From NCBI GenBank assembly GCA_963727535.1, contig CAVSGR010000001.1, forward strand, positions 124,001-188,000: a stretch of 64,000 bases of DNA, given 5' to 3'. Shown here piece after piece: positions 10,007-19,214 of this stretch (positions within the stretch are counted from its first letter, which is position 1; every line of letters begins with the position of its first letter). This DNA comes from RBG-16-34-14 sp963727535 (GTDB lineage Bacteria > Bacteroidota > Ignavibacteria > Ignavibacteriales > Ignavibacteriaceae). Under the pieces are notes generated by a model. The model was not told where the DNA came from, did no database searches, and saw only the letters and a list, made by a program, of their open reading frames with translations. A program made the translations under genes and the position numbers.

Positions 10007-13000
10007 TCATTTTTTCTTCCATTCAGGAAAACGTCCGGGTGTATATGGCGCACCAAACTTTTCAAATTCTTTTTCAATCTGTTTTGTTTTTTCATCAATT
10101 GATTTTAACGAAGCAAGAAGCTGATCAAAAACATTTGCAGCTGCATCATAAGATTTTATAAAGGTTGTTGTTGGTGCTGCAGTTGTACTCCATAAAGCTG
10201 ATGTAATTAAATCAACTCTATCCTTTACAGATATTGGCGAGGCTCCTTCATATCTTGTTCTTAAAGGATCTCCGTTTAATTTAATATTAAAATCTTTAAG
10301 CTCTTTTTCCAATGAAATAACTTGTTGGTAAACAGTATCGGGAACTTCAGCGGATTCTAGTACAGCTTTTTTAAAGTAACCGATTTTATCATCAAGCTCT
10401 TTCTTGTACGCATCCACGCCGGAAATTGCTCTTGTTAATTCAGCAACTTTTTTATTAAAGGCATCGAGAGCAATTTTATCTTCTGCTGGAAGAGTGGTAT
10501 TGTTCAATGGTTTGCAAGTGAATTCCTGCGGGGGTACGAGTTCTGTAAATTTTCCGTCCTCAAACTTTGAAAGTAAAACAAAATATTTTCCCGGGACAAC
10601 CATATAACCCTGTTCCGGCACCGCCCAGTAGACTGAATTATCAAATGGAACAAAAGAAATGGGCGAAAATGTATCGTACCTAAAATCCCATACAATCCTG
10701 TTAACACCTTTTGTAATATCCGTTTTTAATTTCCTTACTGTGTTACCTTCAGCATCTGTAATTGTAAAAAGAAGATAGGCTTCAGGCTCATTCATTTCAT
10801 TTTTAAGAGTATCATAAGGAGGATATTTTATATCTTCACCTTTTTTCTGTTCTGCTTTTTCTTCGTCTCTCCTTAACTCCTTTAAAGTTTTGTATTCATC
10901 TTTATTATAGTAGCTAAATACAGCTCCAACAGGCGGATTGGGGGCTGAATAAAAACCGGCTCCCATGAAGCCGATTCCTTTAAACCCGAAAGGATTTGAT
11001 GGAACAAACATCAAAGCATCTTTAATAGGAAAAATGGATGCATCTTTCTTTAGAGTTTCTTTTGACAATGAACGCAAAGGTGAGTAGTCATCAAGAATAT
11101 AAACTCCCCGACCGAATGTTGCAACTACAAGATCAGTTTCATTCTTCTGGATTACCAAATCAGTTATACATTCAGTGGGAATTCCGTTCTTCAAAGGAAT
11201 CCATTCATTTCCTCCATTGTTGCTGAAGAAAACTCCGGATTGCGTACCGACAAAAAGTAAATCTTTATCAACAAAATCCTCAGCAATAGAATAAGTGCTT
11301 CCTTTTTCAGGCAAATTATTATTTAGAAGAAACCATGTTTTTCCACTGTCTGTTGTTTTATAAAGATAAGGTTTATAATCTCCGCCTCTAAAATTCTGAC
11401 ATGCAGCATAAGCAACAAGCTTATCAAAGTTGGAAGCAACTATTTTATTTATCCTGGCATATTCGGGTAAACCCGGAGTTGATGATTTAGTCCAGTTAAC
11501 TCCTCCATTGGTTGTAAAATAAATTAAACCGTCTCCTGATCCGGCAAATAAAATATTTTCATCTAGAGGAGACTCCGCAATTGTTGTAATCTGTGCCATA
11601 GAACTTTTATGTGCGAGCTGATCAATACTCCAACTTTGTCCCATTAACTTCAGCATTTCTTTAGGAACTCCCCGTGTAAGATCAGGACTTATTTCTTTCC
11701 ACGTGCTTCCCATATCATCTGTTCTTAAGATTTTATTGCCTCCAAAGTATAATCTTTTATTATCATGATGTGAAATAAGTAAGGCAGCATCCCAGTCGAA
11801 CCTGTAAGCCGAATCAGCAAAGTCATAAGGTCTTATATATAAATTCTCTCCACTTTTTTTATCATATCTTACAAGCCCGCCGTTTTGAGACATAGCATAA
11901 ATTATATCCGGATTTTTCCAGTCGACTTGTGTTTGAAAACCATCACCGGCATTTGTAAAGAACCAATCAGGATTAGTTATCCCCGCTGAGCTTATTGTTC
12001 TTGATGGTCCACCCAAACTGTTATTATCCTGTGTGCCTATATAAACATCATAAAAAGGAAGAGAATTATCTGTTGTTACTTTATAAACTTCGGCAATAGG
12101 TATATTTGATTTGAAGTCCCAGTTTTCCCCCTGGTCATATGTATCATAAACTCCACCGTCACATCCGGCAATTAAATGTTTGCTATTGTCAGGATCAATC
12201 CATAAAGTATGGTTATCAGGGTGTTTATATTTTTCTCCGAGTTTATTCCAGGTTTTCCCTCCGTCAATACTAAACTGAAGATAAACATCCATGCTGTAAA
12301 CTCTGTCTATATTTTTCACATCGCAAAAAATTTTCTGAAAGTAAAAAGGAAAGGCTGAAATGTAGCTGCTTTGTTTTGTCCAGCTCACTCCACGATCCTC
12401 GCTTTTGTAAAATCCTTTGTCTTTATCTGTCGATTCAACAATTGCATAGAGTACATCGGGATTAACAGGCGAGATTGCTAGTCCGATTCTACCCATATCT
12501 TCAGTTGGTAATCCTTTAGTCATTTTTTCCCATGTAGTCCCACTGTCAAGGCTTCTGTAAATTCCGCTTTCCGGACCGCCATAAACTCCTGTATATAAAT
12601 TGCTCATTCTTTGATGAGCCGTTGCATAAAGAATGTTTGAATACCGGGGATCCATATGAACTTCGAAGCAGCCTGTATAATCACTTACAAAAAGAACTCT
12701 GTTCCATGTTTTTCCACCGTCCGTTGTTTTATAAATGCCTCTGTCTCCGCCTGTATTTCTTAAAGGTCCCATTGCAGCGAGATAAACTACATCAGAGTTT
12801 TTGGGGTCAATTACAATTCCGCCAATCTGTTCTGAGTTTTTTAATCCCATATTCTTCCAGCTTTTTCCGCCATCTTCACTTTTGTAAATGCCGTCGCCAT
12901 AAATAACATTGCCCTGGTTATTGTTTTCGCCTGTACCAACCCATACAATGTTAGGATTGGAAGGATCTATTTCGACTGCTCCGATAGAATAAGCTCCCTG

Positions 13001-13270
13001 GTTATCAAAGACAGGTTTAAAAGTTATTCCATTATTTTCTGTCTTCCATAACGAACCATGCCCGGATGCGGCAAAATATTCATAGTGGTCAAAAGGATTT
13101 ACTGCAATCACGGAAATTCTCCCGCCGGTTATTGCTGGACCAATACTTCTGAATGATAAACCAGATAGGGAAACATTTTTAAGTGAATCAGGAGTAGATT
13201 TATCCTCTGCTGAAGTCAAAGACAAAAAAGCAAAAAGAACAATTATTATAGATGTTGATAAGTTTTTCAT
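10007..13270 (-). CDS. secreted sortilin/BNR-repeat beta-propeller protein, complete paralogue
   Basis: 1087 residues with a signal peptide (MKNLSTSIIIVLFAFLSLTSA). The first 730 or so residues are BNR/Asp-box repeats (YKSEDGGKSW, YKTTDGGKTW, YRSLDSGTTW and more), forming probably two sortilin-like propellers. Then follows FGRGVYILDDYSPLR, a segment rich in charged residues, a strand-rich domain (TDAEGNTVRKL, PGKYFVLL) and a C-terminal helical region of about 150 residues ending in APYTPGRFPEWKK. It is paralogous to the truncated gene at 1-2895 and shows what that gene's missing end should look like. There is no T9SS sorting domain, so it probably stays in the periplasm or leaves by another route. 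Molecular role unknown. Confidence 0.88.
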   Translation of the reverse strand: MKNLSTSIIIVLFAFLSLTSAEDKSTPDSLKNVSLSGLSFRSIGPAITGGRISVIAVNPFDHYEYFAASGHGSLWKTENNGITFKPVFDNQGAYSIGAVEIDPSNPNIVWVGTGENNNQGNVIYGDGIYKSEDGGKSWKNMGLKNSEQIGGIVIDPKNSDVVYLAAMGPLRNTGGDRGIYKTTDGGKTWNRVLFVSDYTGCFEVHMDPRYSNILYATAHQRMSNLYTGVYGGPESGIYRSLDSGTTWEKMTKGLPTEDMGRIGLAISPVNPDVLYAIVESTDKDKGFYKSEDRGVSWTKQSSYISAFPFYFQKIFCDVKNIDRVYSMDVYLQFSIDGGKTWNKLGEKYKHPDNHTLWIDPDNSKHLIAGCDGGVYDTYDQGENWDFKSNIPIAEVYKVTTDNSLPFYDVYIGTQDNNSLGGPSRTISSAGITNPDWFFTNAGDGFQTQVDWKNPDIIYAMSQNGGLVRYDKKSGENLYIRPYDFADSAYRFDWDAALLISHHDNKRLYFGGNKILRTDDMGSTWKEISPDLTRGVPKEMLKLMGQSWSIDQLAHKSSMAQITTIAESPLDENILFAGSGDGLIYFTTNGGVNWTKSSTPGLPEYARINKIVASNFDKLVAYAACQNFRGGDYKPYLYKTTDSGKTWFLLNNNLPEKGSTYSIAEDFVDKDLLFVGTQSGVFFSNNGGNEWIPLKNGIPTECITDLVIQKNETDLVVATFGRGVYILDDYSPLRSLSKETLKKDASIFPIKDALMFVPSNPFGFKGIGFMGAGFYSAPNPPVGAVFSYYNKDEYKTLKELRRDEEKAEQKKGEDIKYPPYDTLKNEMNEPEAYLLFTITDAEGNTVRKLKTDITKGVNRIVWDFRYDTFSPISFVPFDNSVYWAVPEQGYMVVPGKYFVLLSKFEDGKFTELVPPQEFTCKPLNNTTLPAEDKIALDAFNKKVAELTRAISGVDAYKKELDDKIGYFKKAVLESAEVPDTVYQQVISLEKELKDFNIKLNGDPLRTRYEGASPISVKDRVDLITSALWSTTAAPTTTFIKSYDAAANVFDQLLASLKSIDEKTKQIEKEFEKFGAPYTPGRFPEWKKK

Positions 13271-13426
13271 GTAAACAACTCAGATTATTTTTTTTAGAAT
13301 GGTTAGACAATAGAAAAAATTATTTCTTTTTATAGATCTAGTTTTGCCAGTTTTTACCTCCCCTAAATCTAAATAACAGAAATTACAAAGCAAATATTAT
13401 TTGAAAAAAAATGATGAGCGGTGATC

Positions 13427-14059
13427 TTAAAAATTAGTGAGAGATTTTTTAATCTCATTCAAAATGCTTTCAGAATACATTTTAACTTCATTAAATATAA
13501 TCTCAGATTTTTTTAGGAATTCCGCCGCATAGGTTTTGTTAGATAAAGAAGAACAATTTATTATCACGTTTTGGTAAGCGCCTTCGGCAGAAGCCTTGAG
13601 TAAAGTTGCTGCAACTCCCGCATCAGATAGAGAATTCTTATTACCCTTTGAAACAATTGCTCTTATTAAAGGAATTATTGTTCTACATGTTTCTATAACT
13701 CTTGTAGGAACAGTTGCTGCCTGAATAGTTGCATTTTCAATTCTTTCATTTCTCGTTTTCTTTTCATCTTCAGTTTCCTTTCGTAACCTGAATGCATCCA
13801 TAACTTCTTCAAATGCTTTATTATCTTCATCCGCAAGTTTCAGGAATTCGCTTTTAAAACCTTCAAGCTTAATTGAAATTTCCTTCATTTCATTTTCAAC
13901 TTCTGCATACTTTTTCTTTCCAATTGTAAGATTGCAAACCATCATTCCAAGGCTGCATGCAAGTGCTCCGCAAAATGCAGAAACATTTCCTCCGCCGGGA
14001 GTTGGCGAGCTTGCAGAAATTTCATCGAGATAATTTTTAATTGTGTTTGATGTGTTCAT
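13427..14059 (-). CDS. cyclodeaminase/cyclohydrolase family protein (FTCD C-domain-like)
   Basis: 210 residues, all-helical, starting with SPTPGGGNVSAFCGALACSL, the glycine-rich signature of the formimidoyltetrahydrofolate cyclodeaminase / methenyl-THF cyclohydrolase (FchA) family; typical length for a stand-alone version. The enzyme would convert 5-formimino-THF to methenyl-THF with release of ammonia, the step after glutamate formimidoyltransferase, which is encoded immediately upstream. In animals both activities are fused; here they are separate genes in one operon. The gap to the upstream gene (about 105 bp) carries a dispersed palindromic repeat. Confidence 0.88.
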   Translation of the reverse strand: MNTSNTIKNYLDEISASSPTPGGGNVSAFCGALACSLGMMVCNLTIGKKKYAEVENEMKEISIKLEGFKSEFLKLADEDNKAFEEVMDAFRLRKETEDEKKTRNERIENATIQAATVPTRVIETCRTIIPLIRAIVSKGNKNSLSDAGVAATLLKASAEGAYQNVIINCSSLSNKTYAAEFLKKSEIIFNEVKMYSESILNEIKKSLTNF

Positions 14060-14072
14060 AATAATTCCTTTT

Positions 14073-14160
14073 TGTCATGCCGGACTTGATCCGGCATCTT
14101 CCGAATTCTTGAAGATAAAAAAAATAACCTCACCTAAATCCTCTCCTTATAAAGGAGAGG
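14073..14160. repeat. dispersed palindromic intergenic repeats
   Basis: Two hairpin-forming elements lie between the formimidoyltransferase and cyclodeaminase genes. The first has arms ATGCCGGA (14077-14084) and TCCGGCAT (14090-14097). The second has arms CCTCTCCTT (14140-14148) and AAGGAGAGG (14152-14160). Both belong to common short intergenic repeat types of environmental Bacteroidota-like genomes; a related CCCCTCC...GGAGGGG element occurs at 36668-36756. Confidence 0.65.
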
Positions 14161-14165
14161 ATTTC

Positions 14166-15181
14166 TCAAATCATATAATCAATAATCTTTTCTTCTTTTA
14201 TAAATTTATTTAAAGAACTTAAACCGAGTTTTTCAATTGCTAGATCGACTAATTCTTTTTCATCTTTAATTTTATTATACGAATAAAATCTTCCTGCTTT
14301 AAGAATTGCTTCGAGAGGTACAAGTCCTACAATTTCACTTCCATTAATTTCGGCTCCTAATCTCGTAGCTTCTTTCTTAACTTCCTCAAAAGCAATATGA
14401 AGAGGAGTAATGTTATAGTTTGTAAGATTCATAGAGACTTGTGTGATGTTATACTTCTCAAGGGAAACTCCCATTCCTTTTACATTCTTAAGTCTTCCCG
14501 GTTCTTTAACAGCTTTGCCATTAACTTTTATAATATTTCCCTGGTCGTCTCTCTTTGCTCTTCCTGATTCACGCAAAATTTCTGCAATCTCTTTGGCTAT
14601 TTTAACATCTGTAGATTTAATATTAACATTGTAAGCAATAAGGAAAAATCTTGCGCCTGTTACAATTGCTCCAAGTTTTTGATTAAATTTTGCTTCGCCA
14701 AAATCAGGAAGCCATTCAGGGTTCTTAAGCTTTTCTGGAAGTCCTTCATATTCTCCTTTTCTTATATCTGAAAGATTTTTTCTTTCTGCTCTTCTTGCTG
14801 CTTCTTCATAAAGATAAACAGGTACACTAAGTTCTTTAGAAATTCTCTCTCCAAATTTTTCTGAGATCTTTACACAATCTTCCATTGTTGCATCTTTAAC
14901 CGGAACAAAAGGAACAACATCGATTGCTCCAAGTCTTGGATGCTCACCTTTATGTTTTGTCATATCAATATTTTCACGGCAACTTTACAGGCATTAACAG
15001 CGCCTTCAAGAATTCCATTCTCATCTCCCGCCATTGTAACAACAACACGATTGTAGTCTGCATCCGGTTCAAGATTAAGAAGCTTAACTCCATCAGTCTT
15101 TTCTATTGCAAGTTTAATTGCATCAAAAGTATTTTCGTTTTTCCCTTCACTGAAGTTGGGAACACATTCAATTATTTTCAT
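14166..15181 (-). CDS. ftcD: glutamate formimidoyltransferase, broken by a frameshift at about 14963
   Basis: Two adjacent reading frames together make one normal glutamate formimidoyltransferase. The upstream part (15181 to 14960, 73 codons) begins MKIIECVPNFSEGKN and ends ACKVAVKILI; the downstream part (14963 to 14166, 265 codons) begins MTKHKGEHPRLGAIDVVPF. In intact family members these join as ...I-D-M-T-x-H-K-G-E-H-P-R, and the Asp-Met codons GAT ATG are present here once one missing base is restored. The two pieces overlap as ATGA. The enzyme transfers the formimino group of N-formimino-glutamate to THF in histidine degradation. It follows hutI directly and precedes the cyclodeaminase. 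A one-base loss, real or from sequencing, explains the break best. Confidence 0.85.
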
Positions 15182-15182
15182 A

Positions 15183-16427
15183 TTATTTTGTTGAATAAAT
15201 TACTTCTCCCTTTTTTATCGTTGTGCAATTAAGATTCTTTCCAACATTATAAACTATATCGGAATAATTGCAAGTATCAAACACTGCAAAGTCCGCTTGC
15301 TTTCCAATTTCAATACTTCCTGTTACTTTGTTTAGTCCAATTGCTTTAGCAGCATTTATAGTTACTGCGCTTATCGTTTCTTCAATCGTCATTCCTGTTT
15401 TTAATGCAGCAAGACTCATAATAAAATTTAAATTTGCAATATGTGAAGAACCGGGGTTATAATCTGTTGCCAAAGCAATAATTGCATGGTTATCGATTAG
15501 TTTTCTTGCGGGTGCATACTGATAATTAAGAAAGAACGAAACTCCCGGTAAAATTGTACAAACAATTTCTGTATTTCCCAATGCTTCTAGTTTAGTTCCC
15601 TCAACAACTTCAAGATGATCGGCACTTGTGATGTTATGCTTTAACGCCAAATCAATTCCACCGACATTGTTGAATTGTTCTGTGTGTAGTTTTAATCCTA
15701 ATCCCGATTCTTTTGCTTTAATAAATATTCTTTCTATTTCTGAAGAAGAAAAAGCAGTCTTTTCACAAAACGCATCGCAGTACTTAGCAAGTTTGTGTAA
15801 AGCAATGTAAGGAATAAGTTTGTTGATGAGCAGATCAATATAACCTTCGTGATTATCTTTAAATTCCGGTGGAAAAGTGTGAGCACCGAGAAAAGTAGGA
15901 ACAATATCAATTGGGAAAATATCTTTTAAATAATTTATTGATTGAAGAAGTTTCAATTCATTTTCATAATCTAATCCATAACCGCTTTTTATTTCCATGG
16001 AAGTAATTCCTTGTGAAATAAAATAATTCACTCTTGGAATTAGAAGATTTATTAATTCTTCAACTGAAGAAGTTCTTACTGCTTTGACTGTTGAATTTAT
16101 TCCTCCGCCTTTCTTTGCAATCTCTTCATAACTCTCTCCTGACAGTCGTCTTTTGAATTCATCTGCTCTGGAGCCTGCAAAAGCTGAGTGAGTGTGACAT
16201 TCGACCAAACCGGGAAGAACGATTTTATTTTTAAGATCGATTACTTTATCATCAGAAGAAATTTTAAGAGAAGAGTTTGAAACTATATCTTTTATATAGC
16301 TGTCTTCTATTATTATGGAATGATTTTCAATCGCGGAAATTTCGTTAAGTTCTTTGCCCCTTTTATAGTTTTTCCCGTTTGTATTTACTGTGATTATCTG
16401 CGAAGGGTAGGAAAGGATTAATTTCAT
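15183..16427 (-). CDS. hutI: imidazolonepropionase
   Basis: 414 residues, the usual length. It is an amidohydrolase-fold enzyme opening the imidazolone ring to N-formimino-glutamate, third step of histidine degradation. Visible hallmarks: metal-binding VECHTHSAFAGSRADEF, the family stretch GGGINSTVKAVR, HTEQFNNVGG, SADHLEVV and the C-terminal ATDYNPGS. Start overlaps the stop of the upstream SPOR lipoprotein by 4 bp, and its stop is 1 bp from the next start, so it sits inside a tight operon. hutH and hutU are not in the window. Confidence 0.95.
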   Translation of the reverse strand: MKLILSYPSQIITVNTNGKNYKRGKELNEISAIENHSIIIEDSYIKDIVSNSSLKISSDDKVIDLKNKIVLPGLVECHTHSAFAGSRADEFKRRLSGESYEEIAKKGGGINSTVKAVRTSSVEELINLLIPRVNYFISQGITSMEIKSGYGLDYENELKLLQSINYLKDIFPIDIVPTFLGAHTFPPEFKDNHEGYIDLLINKLIPYIALHKLAKYCDAFCEKTAFSSSEIERIFIKAKESGLGLKLHTEQFNNVGGIDLALKHNITSADHLEVVEGTKLEALGNTEIVCTILPGVSFFLNYQYAPARKLIDNHAIIALATDYNPGSSHIANLNFIMSLAALKTGMTIEETISAVTINAAKAIGLNKVTGSIEIGKQADFAVFDTCNYSDIVYNVGKNLNCTTIKKGEVIYSTK

Positions 16428-16960
16428 TGTTCGTAAACATTAATGCTGTCGGTTACGACTCTTGATTCTGCATAACCCATTTGTTTCAGCTTAAAGCTTA
16501 AATTATTCGCATTGGAGTAATCTTTAAAATCACCGACACTAACTTTGTAAAAAGGTGGATCGAAAGTAATATAAACTTGTTTTTGCGTCGTATTAAAATA
16601 AATGTTTGAACGCATACTATCTGCTTCTTCCAGGTTATCTGTTGTTATCACTAAAACACGGTAACCGCTTACTTTGGTAACTAATTTTTTTGAAGATGAG
16701 AGAGTGTCAGTACTTTTTTCTTCATAACCATACCAAACATCCGGATTTTTTGAGGAGCTAGGAAAATTAAGTTTCTTTTCGGGAATGTCTAATTTTGTCC
16801 GGTAAGGTGTAAAATCAAAATCTTCCTTTACTTCTGCATTTGGTTCTTTAGTCTTAGCATCTTTCTCATCACTTGAATATCTCCCGCCTGTTGAAGCACT
16901 GCAAGAATAAAAAACAAGCATACAAATAAAAAGAGCTATAGTAGTTAATTTCTTCTTCAT
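16424..16960 (-). CDS. SPOR domain-containing lipoprotein
   Basis: 178 residues. The N-terminus is a lipoprotein signal with lipobox LVFYSC. A low-complexity linker follows, then from about residue 95 a SPOR-like alpha/beta domain (GYRVLVITTDNLEEADSMRS..., FYKVSVGDFKDYSNANNLSFKLKQMGY), the peptidoglycan-binding fold that recognises denuded glycans at division sites. It overlaps hutI by 4 bp, an odd operon partner for histidine catabolism; it may simply share the promoter facing away from glgA. Confidence 0.82.
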   Translation of the reverse strand: MKKKLTTIALFICMLVFYSCSASTGGRYSSDEKDAKTKEPNAEVKEDFDFTPYRTKLDIPEKKLNFPSSSKNPDVWYGYEEKSTDTLSSSKKLVTKVSGYRVLVITTDNLEEADSMRSNIYFNTTQKQVYITFDPPFYKVSVGDFKDYSNANNLSFKLKQMGYAESRVVTDSINVYEQ

Positions 16961-17130
16961 CGTATAAAAAAATGTTTTCTGTTGCTAAATATAAGGCTTA
17001 TTAAAGATTACTAAAAGATTTTTGCGTTCTTACTATTAATATCAGGGTAAATGTATATAATGTAATAATTTTGAGAAACTACCGATATTTTCGTAAATTA
17101 CCGGAATAAAAAATAAATCTTGCGTGCAAA

Positions 17131-18627
17131 ATGCCTTCTAAAAAGCTTAAAATCTTATTTGTTACATCGGAAATAGTTCCATTCGTAAAAACAGGCGGGT
17201 TAGCCGATGTTTCCGCCGCACTACCACAAATGCTTGCAGAAATCGGGCATGAAGTTCGTATTGTGGTTCCCAAATATGGTGCTGTTGATGATAGGAAATT
17301 TAAAATACATGAAGTTGTAAGATTAAAAGATCTTACAGTAAAAATTGGCGACAAGGATGTCGTTTTTTCATTGAAGTCATGTTTCTTACCTGGTCCTAAA
17401 GTTAGAGTGCAAATATATTTTCTAGATAACCAGGAGTACTTTGGAAGCAGGAATAGTCTTTACATGGATCCGAAAACCGGAAAAGATTATCCCGATAATG
17501 ATGAAAGATTCATCCTTCTTAATCTTTCTGTATTCGAGTTAATATCTAAATTAGGATGGCTTCCTGATATTATACATTGCAATGAATGGCAAACAGGATT
17601 AGTACCGGCTTACTTAAAGACGGTTTACAAAGATGATCCGGTATTTTCAAAATTTAAAACACTCTTTACAATTCACAACCTTGCTTACCAGGGAGATTTT
17701 CCTAAATCAGTATTTGATAAAACAGAGCTTCCCAAATCATTGAACTCGGATAAAGGAGTATTAAAGAACGGAAGAATGAATTTTCTGAAAACGGGATTGA
17801 TGTTTTCGGATGTTATAAGTACTGTAAGTGAAACTTATGCAAATGAAATTAGAACAGATAATAAATTAGCTGAAGGATTAAAGCCTACACTTTCAAAGAG
17901 AAAAAATGATTTGTATGGAATTGTTAATGGTATCGATACGAGAGTTTGGAACCCGGAAAAAGATAATCATCTTCCAAAGAAATATTCCGCAAAAAATCTT
18001 GAAGCAAAATTAGTTAATAAACAGGAACTTGCTAAAAAATTCGGATTTAAATATGATGAGAAAGTTCCCATTATCGGCATAGTTACAAGACTATATAATA
18101 TTAAGGGTCTGGATTTGATAAGTGATATTTTTCCGGACTTGATGAAGCTCGATATTCAAATGGTTCTTTTAGGAACAGGTGATAAAAAATATCACACACT
18201 TTTTGAAAAGATGGGACAGAAGTATAAAAACAAATTTGCAGCATACCTTGGTTTTAATGATGAACTGGCTCATCTGATTGAAGCAGGTTCTGATATTTTC
18301 TTAATGCCTTCTATGTATGAACCGTGTGGATTAAATCAAATGTATTCTCTTGTCTATGGTACCGTTCCAATCGTAAGAGAAACCGGTGGTTTAGCGGATA
18401 CAGTAATCAATTTTAATGAAAAGAATGGTGAAGGAAACGGATTCGTCTTTAAGAAATATGCTTCTAAAGATCTTCTCAAAGAAGTTAAGAAAGCTGTTAA
18501 GCTTTTTGATGACAAAAAAAGCTGGACAAAAATTATGCGTAACGGTATGAAGTCGGACTTTAGCTGGCTATCATCTGCAAAAAAATATATTGAACTTTAT
18601 AAAACGATTTTGAACAGCAACAGTTAA
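17131..18627 (+). CDS. glgA: glycogen/starch synthase (GT5)
   Basis: 498 residues. N-terminal KTGGLADVSAALP is the ADP-glucose-binding signature of bacterial glycogen synthases; IIHCNEWQTGLVPAYL, HNLAYQGDFP and the C-terminal PSMYEPCGLNQMYSLVYG and RETGGLADTV complete the GT5 GT-B fold. It elongates alpha-1,4-glucan from ADP-glucose. The stop codon overlaps the gmhB start by one base (TAATG). It is divergent from the hut operon, with about 170 bp between. A TAATTTTG word at 17066-17073 fits the Bacteroidota -7 consensus, but no convincing -33 partner is seen. Confidence 0.95.
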   Translation: MPSKKLKILFVTSEIVPFVKTGGLADVSAALPQMLAEIGHEVRIVVPKYGAVDDRKFKIHEVVRLKDLTVKIGDKDVVFSLKSCFLPGPKVRVQIYFLDNQEYFGSRNSLYMDPKTGKDYPDNDERFILLNLSVFELISKLGWLPDIIHCNEWQTGLVPAYLKTVYKDDPVFSKFKTLFTIHNLAYQGDFPKSVFDKTELPKSLNSDKGVLKNGRMNFLKTGLMFSDVISTVSETYANEIRTDNKLAEGLKPTLSKRKNDLYGIVNGIDTRVWNPEKDNHLPKKYSAKNLEAKLVNKQELAKKFGFKYDEKVPIIGIVTRLYNIKGLDLISDIFPDLMKLDIQMVLLGTGDKKYHTLFEKMGQKYKNKFAAYLGFNDELAHLIEAGSDIFLMPSMYEPCGLNQMYSLVYGTVPIVRETGGLADTVINFNEKNGEGNGFVFKKYASKDLLKEVKKAVKLFDDKKSWTKIMRNGMKSDFSWLSSAKKYIELYKTILNSNS

Positions 18628-19214
18628 TGCCGACGCATGCAGTATTTCTTGACAGAGACGGTACGATTAACGAGGATCCCGGTTATTTAGGTGATCCTGA
18701 AAAAGTTAAACTTTATCCCGGTACCGGAGAAACCCTTTCTTTATTAAAAAATGATCTTAAGTTAAAGCTTATTGTTGTGTCTAATCAATCGGGAATCGGA
18801 AGAGGTTTAATATCCAAGGAAGAAGTTGAATCTGTGAATGAAAAAATAAATGAAATGCTGCAACAATTTAATGCCGAAATTGATGCATTTTATTACTGCC
18901 CTTCACATCCTAATTTTAATTCTCATGAGGAATGTTTATGCAGAAAGCCCGCACCCTATATGGTTTTAAAAGCTGCCAAAGATTTTAATCTGGATTTGGC
19001 AGGATCTTATCTAATCGGCGACGCGGTGTCCGATATTGAATGTGGAATGAACGCGGGAGTTAAAACAATACTCGTAAAAACAGGCTATGGCAATGATAGT
19101 TTTTATACATTGCAAAAACTCAATAAAATTCCCACTTTTGTGGCCGATAATATTTTAGAAGCCGGCAGGTTTATACAAAAAGATATTTCCGGAGAAATTA
19201 GTGATAAAAAATAG
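18627..19214 (+). CDS. gmhB: HAD-IIIA phosphatase, D-glycero-D-manno-heptose 1,7-bisphosphate 7-phosphatase type
   Basis: 195 residues. The HAD nucleophile motif is FLDRDGTIN; motif II is VVSNQSGIGRG; the zinc loop shows CPSHPNFNSHEECLCRKP, the Cys/His pattern specific to GmhB-type enzymes; motif IV is IGDAVSDIECGMNAG. It would make heptose 1-phosphate for LPS core or surface sugars. Translationally coupled to glgA (1-bp overlap) and to the following lipoprotein (14-bp overlap). Confidence 0.9.
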   Translation: MPTHAVFLDRDGTINEDPGYLGDPEKVKLYPGTGETLSLLKNDLKLKLIVVSNQSGIGRGLISKEEVESVNEKINEMLQQFNAEIDAFYYCPSHPNFNSHEECLCRKPAPYMVLKAAKDFNLDLAGSYLIGDAVSDIECGMNAGVKTILVKTGYGNDSFYTLQKLNKIPTFVADNILEAGRFIQKDISGEISDKK

